This document shows, piece after piece, positions 25,901-35,976 of a stretch of DNA of 64,000 nucleotides (positions within the stretch are counted from its first letter, which is position 1; the number at the start of each line of letters is the position of its first letter). Source of the DNA: Liolophura sinensis (Eukaryota > Mollusca > Polyplacophora > Chitonida > Chitonidae); NCBI RefSeq assembly GCF_032854445.1, contig NC_088295.1, positions 51,073,385 to 51,137,384 on the forward strand. The letters are read 5' to 3'. The position numbers and the translations under genes are program-made. The notes beneath the pieces were generated by a model. The model had not been told where the DNA came from, did no database searches, and was given only the letters and a program-made list of their open reading frames with translations.

Positions 25901-28900
25901 TTTTTTTGTCAAGAGATTTGTTGTTGTTGTACCTGGCCAGTTAACGTATGTTTTTCTGCTTCTATCTGCTTTCCTATTGATCTGTTTATTGTCACATAAT
26001 TGAAGTATTTCTGAGTGCTTATGAATCACCAGTCAAGTAAATAAAATGTAAGTTGAAGTTTTTTTTTTTTGTTTGTATTTTTCCAGAACGCAAAGAAAAA
26101 GACACCTACAGTAATATTCACACAATGGTCGAGGCTAAATGTGCTATGAAATTCCTGCTTGAACAGGTAGGCATTGTGTTTCAAACACAAGACCATTTCA
26201 GATAAAGCAGAAGGGTCAAAATCATACATATATGCGTGTATGTCTCATATCATACTTTAAGCCTGTACACATATTCCGAGATATCCCTTTAAAGTGCACT
26301 CGTTAATATTGTTAATATTAAACAATTTGGCTGTCGTCATAGCTTCATGTATTTAAGCTACATATAGAAATACAGCGTAATAGTACAACCCTGTCAGTTT
26401 CCAGTCGGAATGTGTTTGCAATTTTATTTCTGAATTATTGTACAGAGGTGATTATTTGAGGAGATCGGCAGCCTGTGTTCAGAACGCAAAATATCCCTAA
26501 TCTTGACAACGCTGTGAGTTCAAGTCCAGCTCATGCTGGCTTCCTCTCCTGCCGTACGTGTGATGGTCTGTCGGCAACCTGCGGATGGTCGTGGGTTTCC
26601 CCCGGGCTCTGACCGTTATCCTCCCACCATAATGCTGGCCGCCATCGTATAAGTGAAATGTTCTTGAGTACGGCATAAAACACCAATCAAATAAATGAAT
26701 AAATAATCTTGACAAAAAATTTCCTAAGAGCTGATGTGTTAATGGCAGGCAGTGGGTGCTCGTGCTGATATTGGTGTAGCCAAGGGAGAGCTGAATGATG
26801 TCAAGGACAACTACAACAACATCTCCCAAGTGACCACAAAGTATGAGGAGGACTTGAAACAGGCCAGGCAGCAGCATGAGCGACAGATGACAGAGATGCA
26901 GACTAGATACGAGAACAAGGTAACCCTGCAAGTTCTAGAGGGACAAATGAGGCGTCACTCAGCATTTCTAGGCTGTTATAGGGAGTGTGAGTACAGCAGT
27001 GGTCAGAGAAATGTTGTCCAGCTGACCTGCACTGGTGGTTGTTAACCATTCCCTGACTTCACTGTACAGTACAATACATTGCTAATACACAGAAGTACAA
27101 ATTTCAAGACAAGTGTGTAAGAGTCTGTCTGTGATGTCATTAATAGTTTGAAAACCAAAGCTGAGTTAGTCATGTATTCTCGATGTATTCTCAACGCGTG
27201 TTTGGCCTGTTTTTAGGTCCAGGTACTGCACAATCAGCCTCACTGTATTCCAGGGAATGTGACAGAGGGTCTGCAAACAGTCCTTTTTGAATGCTGTTCT
27301 GTTTGAGCAGCTGCAAGATGTTCAGATTTGCCCTACCCCACCCCCACCACACCCACACCCACCCCCATGTTAAAAGTGCTGAAAACATCTATATAATTTA
27401 TATGTATGTTGATGTTTCTTTCTTCGCCAGTCCAAGTGGATTTTACAGGTTATGAACTTATGTTGAGAGATATACGTGTGCGCAAATTTGTGAATCAACT
27501 CTGTATTAATGTAATTAATCTCCATTTATGAAAGTTAGCTTCAAAATAGTAGACAAATTGGACTATATAGCGACTGATAAAGTCTTGTGATAGCAAGTTT
27601 AGCTGTACAGTAATTTGATTTTCATTGTTTACTTTCAGATTCTGTTCTTGTTACGTCAAGCCAAGCCACATGAAGAAGCAAAGGCCAATATATCTCAGGA
27701 TGAGAAAACACGACAGCTGATAGAGTTCCAGGTCAGTGGAGAAGTAATATTACGTTTGGGTTTATAGGATCTGTTATTATTTCAGTTTGACAAGTGGGTA
27801 GCAGTATTGTTTGTCAAAAATGGCAAATTTTTTTTTTTTAATTTTGTAAACTAGATCTTGATGGTCTTTGAATACAAAAATCTGAATTGGATGTCCTAGT
27901 TTGCATAATTCATTTTAATGTCATTCACACATTTTGAATTCATGAAGTTATAGCAGACAGATCCATGCAATGAGTTTATCACAAGTCTGTCATTGTGGTT
28001 GTTGTTAGAGTCCAGCTATTGTTGGATTAGCTGCAGTAGCCCTTCATGATCAATATGTGATAATGTACTGTGGATTTCATACCCTCTTATCAGGACCATG
28101 TTCATATTAATGAAGTATTCGTATCAATGCAGTTATACAATGTAGAAACTTTGGTCAACATCATTGATCAAAGGTGAATGTTTAGGACCAGATGTGTGCA
28201 AGTTCTATTGGACGGTCTGTTTGATAATGTGGCACCCAAGAAAGTCTACAGATTATATCAGGATTAATTTTACAAATGCTTCCTGTTGTCTTTGTTTTTC
28301 AGGGCAGAGAAATTGAGAAGTTGAGTGAACTTCATGACAAGCTTGAGAAAAAGACTGAGGAGTGTGAGAGACTGCAGAAAGTTAGTACACAGACTTTGAA
28401 GGCCCTCCCAAAATGTTATCAGACTGTTCTGAATCTCGTTATGGTTTGTTAATGTCGAAACTGTTCAAATGTGACATCCAGAATGTTATTTATTTATTTA
28501 TTTGATTGGTGTTTTACGCCGTACTCAAGAATATTTCACTTATACGACGGCGACCAGTATAATGGTGGGAGGAAACAGGGCAGAGCCTGGGGGAAACCCA
28601 GGACCATCCGCAGGTTGCTGGCAGACCTTCCCATGTACAGCCGGAGAGGAAGCCAGCATGAGGTTGACTTAAACTCACAGCGACCACATTGGTGAGAGGC
28701 TTCTGGGTCACTACGCTGCGCTAGTGCAATAACCGACTGATCCACGGAGGCCCCATCCAGACTGTAGTGGCCATAGCAAGGTCATGTATATGTACAAGTT
28801 ACCAGGGCCCTGTTTCACATAGTGCACATTACGCTGAGTTAACAAAACTGCCATACCATTGTAATACCCACAGTACTGGTCGCCATGGAAGTTACAAGCA

Positions 28901-31284
28901 AATAATGCGCTTTGTGAAACGGGCCCCTGGAAATCAAAGCCTTGTACTTGTTGAATGTGATAAAGGAACCAAGAATACAATATCAGAAAATACTTGAATA
29001 GTTTTTGTGTTTCCTACATAATCTTTATTTAAGCCTCAATCACACTGCAATTTGTCCTATTAATTCGTCAAATTTTATTAGTCTAGGGAAGCCAGACAAG
29101 GGTTATTTCATGCATTTTGGAGTTGGACAAATCGAAATGTGTAGTCTGTAATTAGTGTTCGTCCTATTTCCATTCAAATAAACCAATTCGAAACTTGATA
29201 TGACAAATTGCACAGTGTGAATGTGATTTTAATGCGAGTTTCAACATAAAGTAAATTATTAAAAAAGGGCCCTTTCTGGCTCAGTAAAGCATTGTTTCCA
29301 TGTGTCAAATTTTCATGCAGTGTTATATGCTGAAGTAACCAAAGCTCAATTATCTACCAAAACTCAATTAGCTCTGAACTGTAGACAGGGTATCCATAGG
29401 TTGAAAATCTGTGTGTTCTGTGTTTTCAGGAACTGTCATTAGCGGCTTATCATGACAGGAGGGTGTCCTTCTTGCCCAACATCACTTCCCCAGGGGGATC
29501 CCCCTTTGTAGCTATGAAGGTAAAATAAATACAACTCTGCGATCTATAATGAATAGTATTTAAGCCATTTATTGCTTAAAGGATGACACAGCACCTGGTT
29601 GAAACATGCTGCTATCCTAAAATTACCTAGCCTAGACTGTGGCATAGGCTTTACTCTTTCACTCATCCACTCAATTAGTCCCCGACGCAATGAACGAAAA
29701 TCTGATAAGATTGAGGTAGTACTGGTACATGTTGTAAACATCCTCTTTGTGGCAAAGCTACCAGAACACCTCTGGAGACGGACCTGAATATTGAAAATGC
29801 CTTTCATATTAGAAAGCATGATTAACCCAAATTTGTCACTGTTCTCCAGAATCTTGACTTGCTCATGCTGCATCAAACTTTGTACCATGAAACTTTTAAT
29901 GGATTTTAAAAAAAATTAAAAAACAAGTAAAAATTGTGACCAGTTTAAGATACTGTGAATAGTGGGCTTTCCACTGGACATAAGCATGATGTACTGACTT
30001 ATCCTATTAGTGTATTGTATCTTCATGCATTTCCTTTTTAAAGCTTTCATGTTAGACCATAGGTCAAACAACAGTCTCCCTAATTTTGATGGTCATTCAT
30101 TCCATGCAATAACTGCTCCAAGAATTCTCTGATTTTGTCTGCATGTTTTGTTTAATCTCAGATGAAGACTGTAAACCAGTCTGATCCGTGCATAAGTTTT
30201 GCACACATTCAATTAATGTTTTCTTTAGTTCCGAATGACTGCTGAATAATGTTGTCTAATTTAGCTGAAATTTTGTGTGCAGATTATTTTGTAGCCTCTT
30301 ACATGAAGTTCATAAACTGGCATAAGTAAGTTTTACATATTTAGCATAGGATCATTTCCAAACCAGGTGATGTCCTGGTATAAGTATCAGTATCAATATG
30401 TTACCTTATTTTCACTTGTGCTAACCCATACACTCAACACTGTGACATGGAACCTGACTGGTTCAACAGATAAATCAACTTGATTGGTCGGTTTACAGCA
30501 TGAAAACCCACAATCTAATTTCTGAAAATCCTGGTATCTAGGAGAATGCAACTACAAGTAACATGTATAGGAAAATGACAGAATGGTGTCAAAATCCCTT
30601 GCTTTGACTGGGCTTTCTAGCACTTCACTTTGCTTTTCAGAGGAAAAGTAATTTCTAAGGCATGGTACTTTTGGTCTTGGTTAAAGGTCACATGCTTTAT
30701 TCTTAAAATTATCTGGAAAGTACATGTTCATGTATAAATGCTATACTTGAATTGAGTGGATGTTTTATTTCTTTGTTTATAAATACATCAAACCAAAATG
30801 TGTGATTGAGGAGAAGCAAAAATCTCAGTTCTTTCAAAATACAGTCAGAAAACTTTGTCGATATGCCCATGCTTATGTTTGTACATGTACTTAATGCTCG
30901 TTCTATCGGGAGCTATTTTCAAGAAAAATCAACTTGGCTGTGTTTTAACATTTTGATTTGAATGTGAGCTTTTCTTTTTCCTCCCAGAAGGACCCAGAGA
31001 GCACACTGAACACCACTTTCTCCATGGCTGATAAGGACACGACTATCAGTAATGAGGAGGAGCAGAAAAGCTCCGTCAGAACTCGCCGGCAGACAAAGAA
31101 GAAACGTCAGGTATTGTCCGCTGTACAACCTGATGAATTAAACAGTTCAGAAGAGTTTACAGATTCGTCTTCCTTCAAAAAATCGGCAGATGACAGTGAA
31201 GATTCTATACTTGGTGGCATCAAGAAAAGACGCAGATTGCTGAATCTTCACTCAGGCAGCTTCTTCAGTCCTCTGGTGGACTGA
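6773..31284 (+). CDS. KIF4: Chromokinesin KIF4 (kinesin-4 family), complete, 25 coding exons
   Basis: The joined exons give 1131 residues. Exons: 6773-7007, 7702-7895, 8548-8637, 9379-9545, 9951-10165, 10801-10976, 12318-12400, 13592-13792, 15147-15255, 16182-16244, 16832-17029, 17709-17812, 18468-18612, 19943-20053, 20339-20422, 20915-21031, 21489-21632, 24403-24503, 25152-25201, 26087-26166, 26749-26919, 27639-27731, 28303-28380, 29430-29519 and 30988-31284. All phases match; every intron is GT-AG except one GC-AG. The motor (about 1-350) has P-loop GQTGSGKT (88-95), switch I SSRSH (210-214), switch II DLAGSE (241-246), then [12 protein letters not shown] leading to the neck. A coiled-coil stalk spans about 350-1005, with kinesin-4 features such as WKQQKDKEV and [12 protein letters not shown]. 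Known role of the family: plus-end motor on mitotic chromosomes and the central spindle, acting with PRC1 and condensin. Vertebrate KIF4A has 1232 residues; the cysteine-rich domain appears absent here. The ATG follows acceptor TTTGTAG by 16 nt. Confidence 0.93.
8674..9041 (+). mobile_element. Full-length tRNA-derived SINE, second family, ACTC tail
   Basis: The head has A-box-like TAGCACAGTTGG and B-box-like GATCCAGGATCAATCC. The body ends GCCGTCATATGACTG... GAGTACGACGTTAAACCCC and a CACT repeat tail. It is flanked by an imperfect 13-bp target duplication, TCATTATTAGATG (8661-8673) and TCATTATCAGATG (9042-9054). It lies in KIF4 intron 3. Confidence 0.8.
9143..9217 (+). mobile_element. SINE 3'-tail fragment
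   Basis: Only the conserved 3' domain is present: GTCGTATATGTGAAATATTC, TTGAGTACGGTGTAAAACAC, then an A-rich end. It lies in KIF4 intron 3, 100 bp after the second-family SINE. Confidence 0.6.
10476..10620 (+). repeat. Diverged interspersed repeat, copy 1
   Basis: This shares an ordered set of blocks with 13309-13463: TGACCGTGTAA, a GCAGAAGG/GCACTGAAGG motif, GATGCA, the TTGTT...TCACAG block and CAAACAAGGGAGATAA. It lies in KIF4 intron 5 near the end of an AT-rich stretch. The family is unknown. Confidence 0.5.
11347..11665 (+). repeat. 47-bp minisatellite in KIF4 intron 6
   Basis: About seven copies of a 47-bp unit containing GATACTACCTCCAACTCTGC and TGTATGATATGGGACT. Outer copies are diverged and inner copies nearly identical. 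The spacing of GGGACT between 11388 and 11435 confirms 47 bp. Confidence 0.85.
12318..29519 (+). CDS. KIF4: KIF4 stalk exons (coding exons 7-24)
   Basis: Eighteen short exons (50-201 nt) encode residues 360-1033, mostly charged heptad-type coiled coil. Recognisable KIF4 landmarks in order are VQQLRLQL after the neck, [20 protein letters not shown], a short acidic linker around [13 protein letters not shown], the [20 protein letters not shown] helix, [31 protein letters not shown], then [13 protein letters not shown] and [14 protein letters not shown]. The last two correspond to conserved blocks before the C-terminal third of vertebrate KIF4A. The final stalk exon ends in a non-coiled linker, [18 protein letters not shown]. 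Confidence 0.88.
12489..12830 (-). mobile_element. Third tRNA-derived SINE family, minus orientation
   Basis: On the minus strand the element starts with a tRNA-like head (GGTGACCTAATGGTTAGAAC, then AAAGTCTGGAGATCCTGGATC). It ends with CGTCATATGACTTAAAATTG, TGATGTTAAACCC and a CATA repeat. The 3' part is homologous to the second family at 8674-9041; the head differs. It lies in KIF4 intron 7. Confidence 0.65.
13309..13463 (+). repeat. Diverged interspersed repeat, copy 2
   Basis: This is the second copy of the element at 10476-10620, in the same orientation, in KIF4 intron 7. The best-conserved part is TCACAGGCAAACAAGGGAGA near 13432-13451. Confidence 0.5.
13875..14091 (-). mobile_element. 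5'-truncated SINE with target duplication
   Basis: Main SINE family, minus orientation, from the (TTTA)n tail to just past the B box; the start of the tRNA head is missing. It is flanked by TGCAAAGGA at 13866-13874 and 14092-14100. Truncation at the 5' end with a target duplication is the signature of LINE-driven insertion. It lies in KIF4 intron 8. Confidence 0.85.
18983..19257 (+). mobile_element. Full-length tRNA-derived SINE, main family
   Basis: The head GGGCCTCCGTGGTTCAGTTGG carries A-box TGGTTCAGTTGGTTAGCGC and B-box GAGTTCAAGTCC. The body has GGTCGTGGGTTTCCCCCGGG and GCTGGCCGCCGTCGTATAAG, and the tail is (AAAT)n. A perfect 13-bp target duplication TAATTTTGGTCTA flanks it (18970-18982 and 19258-19270). 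It lies in KIF4 intron 13. Confidence 0.9.
19943..20053 (+). CDS. KIF4: KIF4 coding exon 14, followed by a GC-AG intron
   Basis: This 111-nt exon ends CAG AAG and is followed by GCAAGT, not GT. The next exon begins at 20339 after TTTTTTTTTAACAG and encodes [12 protein letters not shown]. That junction reproduces the KIF4 order (...KEVLQLMQK then DRKRQ...) without gap or frame change. A C at donor position 2 with an otherwise perfect AAG|GCAAGT context is the usual form of a U2-type GC-AG intron. Confidence 0.85.
22131..22270 (-). mobile_element. SINE copy with internal deletion and truncated head
   Basis: Main family, minus orientation: (TTTA)n tail, the TTTTACGCCGTACTCAAGAA block and the CCGCAGGTTGCTG block. 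The GCTGGCCGCC segment is deleted and the copy stops at the GTACGGCCG block. It lies in KIF4 intron 17. Confidence 0.8.
22531..23217 (+). repeat. 49-bp minisatellite in KIF4 intron 17
   Basis: About 14 copies of a 49-bp unit built on ACACAGACTGTAAATGAGG, TAGTAGACAA and GTGTGCATCACATGTT. Point differences distinguish units (AACATT versus AAGACT), suggesting higher-order amplification. It lies in the longest KIF4 intron. Confidence 0.9.
25257..25322 (+). repeat. Short tandem repeat, ~23 bp x 3
   Basis: Three copies of a 23-bp unit, ACAGTAATCCCACAAATCCC plus ACA, just after KIF4 exon 19. Confidence 0.85.
25330..25736. mobile_element. MITE-like inverted-repeat element with a SINE inserted in one arm
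   Basis: The left end, AAGCTTGGCATACACCAGAG then CTCAAGACCCAACTC, is mirrored at the right end, GAGTTGAGTCGTGTCTTAAG then CTCATGTGTGCCAAACTT. The main-family SINE at 25366-25555 interrupts the left arm. A related element lies at 31843-32053. No coding sequence is seen. Confidence 0.65.
25366..25555 (+). mobile_element. Main-family SINE, internally deleted, nested in a MITE
   Basis: The tRNA-like head is intact (A box GGCTCAGTCGGTTAGCGCAC, B box GAGTTCAAGTCC), but the middle of the body is deleted between GTACGTGGGAAGG and TATAAATGAAATATTC. It is flanked by a perfect 14-bp duplication TCAAGACCCAACTC at 25352-25365 and 25556-25569. Confidence 0.88.
26510..26703 (+). mobile_element. 5'-truncated SINE with target duplication
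   Basis: Main family, starting inside the B box (GCTGTGAGTTCAAGTCC) and running to the (AAAT)n tail. It is flanked by TAATCTTGACAA at 26498-26509 and 26704-26715. The insertion ends 45 bp before KIF4 exon 21, close to its acceptor. Confidence 0.88.
28483..28753 (-). mobile_element. Full-length SINE, main family
   Basis: A complete minus-strand copy, from the (TTTA)n tail to the head GATCCACGGAGGCCCC. Flanks share CATCCAGA (28475-28482 and 28754-28761). It lies in KIF4 intron 23. Confidence 0.88.
28801..28930. mobile_element. MITE with 18-bp terminal inverted repeats
   Basis: The ends CCAGGGCCCTGTTTCACA and TGTGAAACGGGCCCCTGG are inverted repeats with two mismatches, about 130 bp apart. The element is too short to code. 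It lies in KIF4 intron 23, 47 bp from the SINE. Confidence 0.75.
29034..29229. mobile_element. MITE-like element with imperfect inverted ends
   Basis: The left end CAATCACACTGCAATTTGTC is mirrored by the right end GACAAATTGCACAGTGTGAA, with small indels. About 195 bp in KIF4 intron 23. Confidence 0.5.
30988..31284 (+). CDS. KIF4: KIF4 terminal exon (basic, serine-rich tail)
   Basis: The last coding exon has 98 codons plus TGA at 31282-31284. It carries two basic clusters that could be nuclear-localisation or DNA-binding patches ([11 protein letters not shown] and KKRRRLL), an acidic serine-rich middle, and the end [14 protein letters not shown]. The SFFS motif near the C-terminus resembles the tip of vertebrate KIF4A, so this looks like the true end. 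The exon has no cysteine, and 29520-30987 holds no cysteine-rich exon that I can see. Confidence 0.85.
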   Translation, partial: KDPESTLNTTFSMADKDTTISNEEEQKSSVRTRRQTKKKRQVLSAVQPDELNSSEEFTDSSSFKKSADDSEDSILGGIKKRRRLLNLHSGSFFSPLVD

Positions 31285-31842
31285 GCAGGTCTGCGATTGA
31301 CAAAATTAACAGTTTTTCTTATCAGGTCAGCTTTTAAGCAGGACAAGGATCACCATCACCGAACTATGTCAGCTTTCAAGTAGGAACAGTCAATAACCAA
31401 AGCAACACACAGAGCACATGGTATAGAGACGTTTGCTGACACGCCATGCTGGACAGCTTTCCCTCATGAATGTATTAACAAAATTACTGCTCAAAATACA
31501 CTTCAGCGTCTACTTAAGGGGTAGTACTTTGCCCTTTATTGTATCCAGTTTGGCAAATGAATAGGATTTGTAATCATTCCAATACATCAAAACAGTGAAA
31601 AGCCTCGAAATTGAAAGAAACTTTACCAGTCCATCTTGAAAAGGATGGAAAGTCCCTGCTTCATGAAATCGGGTCAGACACAACATATGTCACCCTGTTT
31701 TCTGTCTTGATCTGATGACTCGAGTCATCCTCCAGGAACTTAACAGACTGTCATCATTGTCCAATCAAATGCTTACTGGCTCAAGTTGGCAAAGCATTTA
31801 TGCATGTAGAAAATTTCAGACATCAAATGCACTGAAAGCTTT

Positions 31843-32053
31843 AAGGCTTGGTATACATGTTGCACCTTAAAACACAACTCGCCTGAATTAAACTGATTGC
31901 GCACAGTCTCCTGTGGCCATGTTTGATTGAACTACATACATATAATAAGTCTAGTTGAGTTGGGACATTATCTCGCGAACGAAAGTGGTTACAACCCAGG
32001 GCAAGGGTCGAGTTGAGTTGAATCTCTTAAAAGCTCTCAGTGTGTGCCAATCT
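31843..32053. mobile_element. MITE-like element related to the one at 25330-25736
   Basis: The left end GGCTTGGTATACATG with an ACACAACTCGCCTGAA block, and the right end GAGTTGAGTTGAATCTCTTA then GTGTGTGCCAATCTT, match the termini of the 25330 element. It lies in the KIF4 3' flank or 3' UTR. Confidence 0.5.
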
Positions 32054-33810
32054 TCATGGTGGGGCAACTTAGGTGAATACATGCATGTTGTTATTTGTCT
32101 TTCCCATCAATCAGTAAGGAAACTACTATTTATTAGGGTTCCACGCTAGTATCCTAGCGGGACACCTCTTGAAATCGTTTGGATTATTATTATTATTGTA
32201 ATTATTATTCTTATTCTTAGTCAACTCATAAAACTGCAATATCTCGAAAACTGATAAAGGTAGAAAAAATCAAGCTTTGGAGTCTTAATGAGGAATATCT
32301 GAACCGATATTTGACATTTGTGCTGTTTTACCAGTCACCAGTGATTTAACTGCCATTTTGAATATTATTGATCAGCTTAAAAAATCTTCTCCAAAACAGC
32401 TAAACCTATGCAGATAAACTTTTTGTTTGCAGTTTTTAGGTGGAATACCAAATTAGTTTGGTATGCAAATAAGGCCAAAACTGACCAATGAACTTGGCTC
32501 AAAAGTAGGCCAATTTTTAAAACTCCTTAAAATCATTAAACAAACACACTATCTGGTGCCCCTTGACGTCTAATACTTTGTGTTGTTTCATGTTATGACC
32601 AAAAAACCAACAAAAATTTGACAAAACCATACTGTGAAAACCATAGGAACTGCATAAAACCATTGACTGCAGTTTACCATGGGAATGGATATCATCTCTG
32701 CAACAATGTATTCTTTCTGTCTTGTGCTCTTGGGCATCAACTTTGCAACAATTCATTCTTTCTGTCTTTTTTCCTTGGCTATCAGCAGAAGATCCAAGCC
32801 GCCTATTCTCTTATGCTAATCTTAAGTACTTGGCCAATTGTAGATGATGCCTGGGGCTCAAATCCAGTACATTCCTTTCCATATTTTCGTGTTTTTTTAT
32901 TATTATCATGAACTTTATGGAATTCAGGCTACCAGTACCAGTGCTGTTGGATAGCAGCTTTAATTTTGATTAGATTCTGTAAATGTATTAATATTCTTGA
33001 GCTACTGAGTTGAGTGGATCGGTTATTCCTGTCTATTAGATAAAGCCAGAAACATAGCTATACGCAAAGTGCTTGACATGATAAAATGAAGATTGGAAAA
33101 TCTGAAGGACAGGAGAAGGCTTGAAATTGAGACTAGAACCAACTGTGCTATTGTGTATAGTATGCTTATATTCTCATAGAGAAATTGGATTTCCATTGCA
33201 TTGGAAAATGTGAATTTTGGGCCTGGAAAGGTCTATAAAAAGCCAGGAAATTCGAAATCTTCCTAGTGCATTAACACTGTAGAGGCATTTGACTCAACCC
33301 TGTAGAGTAATTCATTGCACTGACTCTGACTGAACTATCAGATTTACACAGACAGATTCCTTGTAAATAGTGCACCATTCATTTGCAGTCAGCATCATCA
33401 TCATCTTCATTTCATGTAAAGACAATTTCTGTACAGACAGACAGACAATATTTCACCACTACCATCCTTATGTCTAGTTGTCTTTAACTGTTTACTTCGT
33501 CACACCATGGCCAAATTTTACGTATGATTCTTAATTTTCTGCAAAATAATACATCAGTTTTACATTGGTCCTAATATTATGGAATTGTGCATGAGAGCAG
33601 ATTGACAGCATTTGCTGACATGCCTAACTCTGTACAGGACTTAGTTTATGAGGTTTTAGCACTCTGAACCGTTTTTCCTCCTGATTTTATCATTGTGCCC
33701 AGAATATGTACATTTGATATAAATGGGACAAGCACATTAAATTTACAAGTGCAAAAGTTGATGCTTTGCTAAGCTGAAGGAAATAGAATTCCATTCTGAT
33801 TTGTATCTGA

Positions 33811-33816
33811 AATAAA
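33811..33816 (+). terminator. Candidate KIF4 polyadenylation signal
   Basis: AATAAA lies about 2.5 kb after the KIF4 stop codon and is followed by the GT/T-rich GGTTTGTATTGTAG. It is the best-placed canonical signal seen, but a 2.5-kb 3' UTR is unproven. Confidence 0.3.
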
Positions 33817-34383
33817 GGTTTGTATTGTAGTAAATACATGTATGTTCTTGTTGCCTTGTGTATTTTATTCATTCTGACTCATGAATCATTGCTGGCTAGT
33901 GAGTCAGGAACTGGGTGGAGTCCAATGTCTTTTGGCCGCTTGGCCCAGTTTCCTCCACTCATTAAATTGCAATGTAGTAGTGCGAGAAAGGGGTGGATCC
34001 ATTTCTGAATATGGGGTGGGCATGGAGTGTCAAATTAGGTGAGACTCCAGGGTACGGTCTATGAAAAATAGTTGCACCTTAGAAAACAATGTGGGGGTGG
34101 GGAATTGTTCTGTTGGATAGTGATCTGACATGCCATTCCAACTTTTAACTGGAGAAGCTGATTATAATATTGTATGACATGAGCAATCAAAAGTTTTGTT
34201 AACAAATGTGCTGTAACATCACTGACATTGACACTAGAAAAATATGAACTTTATTTACTGATCGGGACTTTCTGTGGCGACTCATGATGGTGTAAAATGT
34301 ATCATTTATGTAATTTTGGATTTTTATGTTTTTTCCTGTGGCGCTAGAGTCTGCCCCAATGTAAATATCTATTCGCTTTACTC

Positions 34384-35262
34384 CAATGGCTTCCTAGTAC
34401 CATTATCTTACCAAATCTCTCATTCTCTGACAGCATCCTAGTGTCATCATCTCGTCAAATCTTTCATCCTCTGACAGCATCCAAGTGCCATCATCTCACC
34501 AAATCTCTCATCCTCCCAGTAGCATCTTAGTGCCATCCTCTCACCAAATCTCTCATCCTCCCAGTAGCATCTTAGTGCCATCCTCTCACCAAATCTCTCA
34601 TCCTCCCAATAGCATCCTAGTGCCATCATCTCACCAAATCTCTCATCCTCCCAATAACATCTTAGTGCCATCATCTCACTAAATCTCTCATCCTCCCAAC
34701 AGCATCTTAGTGCCATCATCTCTCCCAGCATCCTAGTGCCATCATCTCACCAAATGTGTCATCCTCCCAGTAGCATCCTTGTGCCATCATCACACCACAT
34801 CTGTCCCATCCTCTGATAGCATCCTTGTCCCATCTCACCAAATCTCTTATCTTCCAATGGAATGCTAGTGCCATCATCTCACTAAAAATGTCTCATCCTC
34901 CAGCACCCTAGTGCCATCATCTGACCAAACCTTTCATCCTCCCAATAACATCCTAGTCCCATCATCTCACCACATCTCTCTCATCCTCTGACAGCATTCT
35001 AGTGCCATCATTTCACCAAAACTCTCAACATCTTCATAGCATCCTAATGCCATCATATCACCAAACCTCGGATACTCCAATGGCAATGCTAGTGCCACCA
35101 ACTCTCCAAATCTCCCGTCCTCCATTGGCAATGTTAATCCCATCAACTCTCCAAATCTCTCATCCTCCAGCACCCTAGTGCCATCATCTGACCAAATCTT
35201 TCACCCGTCTATGACATCCGAGTCACATCTCACCACATCTCTCATCATCCACAGACTCTCCA
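34384..35262. repeat. 45-bp minisatellite, first block
   Basis: About 19 degenerate copies of a 45-bp unit: AGCATCCTAGTGCCATCATC, TCACCAAATCTCTCATCCTC, CCAAT. The unit is a multiple of three, so both strands have open 15-residue repeats where copies are least diverged (minus strand 34447-34731: WEDERFGEMMALRCY type). Coding use is unlikely because reading frames close at indels in older copies. Confidence 0.9.
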
Positions 35263-35976
35263 GGTAGTATATCTTATCTGGGACTATATTTGACCAAAAC
35301 GGTTTCCTCTCTCGCAGACAACAAGAGGGATAGTTTCAGTTTCGACATTGTAAATTTTCCTTACTTGCTGTCCAAGTGCATATGGCGTGTACACATCTCG
35401 CCTTTCAGCATTTGTTAGCTCCTGTGTATTATGTGACTCTCAATCAACGTCACAAGTTTTTACTGTAAAATTTAGTTTATCACGGTTGTTTCATCAAATG
35501 CCTTCACTCCAAGTTTTTTAAGTTTTACAATGAGTATAATTCTCTTGTAAGTAAATACGGACAGAGCGCCCAGAATCTCTGGCGCTCTTCTTCATGATGG
35601 TGTCTAATTCCGCTTAACCCAGGGCTAGGGCCTGCGTATTCATCGTGTTCAATTAGATCGCCGCTTTGGATATATGAACAGTTGCAATCAAAGCGCAAGT
35701 GAGACAAAAAATTTTTTACCGACAACTGATATTCTGGCATGGTACACAGTTTGAATACTGATTTCCCTCAGTCGCCTAGAACATACCTTGCGTCTTTCCT
35801 ACATCATTGAAAACTGTTGACTGCTTCTCTTTGCACGATTCCATCCTATTTTACGTACTTTTAGTTCTTTCGTGGTTTGTGTTATACGTCGTTTTGGGAA
35901 TTGGCCTTGCGATTAATGACCCGGAACGTCCTTATTGGTTGACGGCTCTTGTACGAATGTGCTTCGACGCATAGAT
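35263..35976. other. Non-repetitive segment splitting the 45-bp minisatellite
   Basis: About 0.7 kb with none of the 45-bp motif. It begins CCAGGTAGTATATC and ends GACGCATAGATT. No ORF of note, terminal repeats or target duplication were found, so it may be an old insertion or the ancestral sequence between two expansions. Confidence 0.4.

Larger units (their letters stand above)
31285..34380 (+). other. KIF4 3' flank / probable 3' UTR
   Basis: AT-rich, without convincing coding sequence. It contains the MITE-like element at 31843-32053, an (ATT)n-rich stretch near 32184-32215 and the candidate poly(A) signal at 33811. Small GACA repeats occur at about 33434-33448. Confidence 0.4.
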
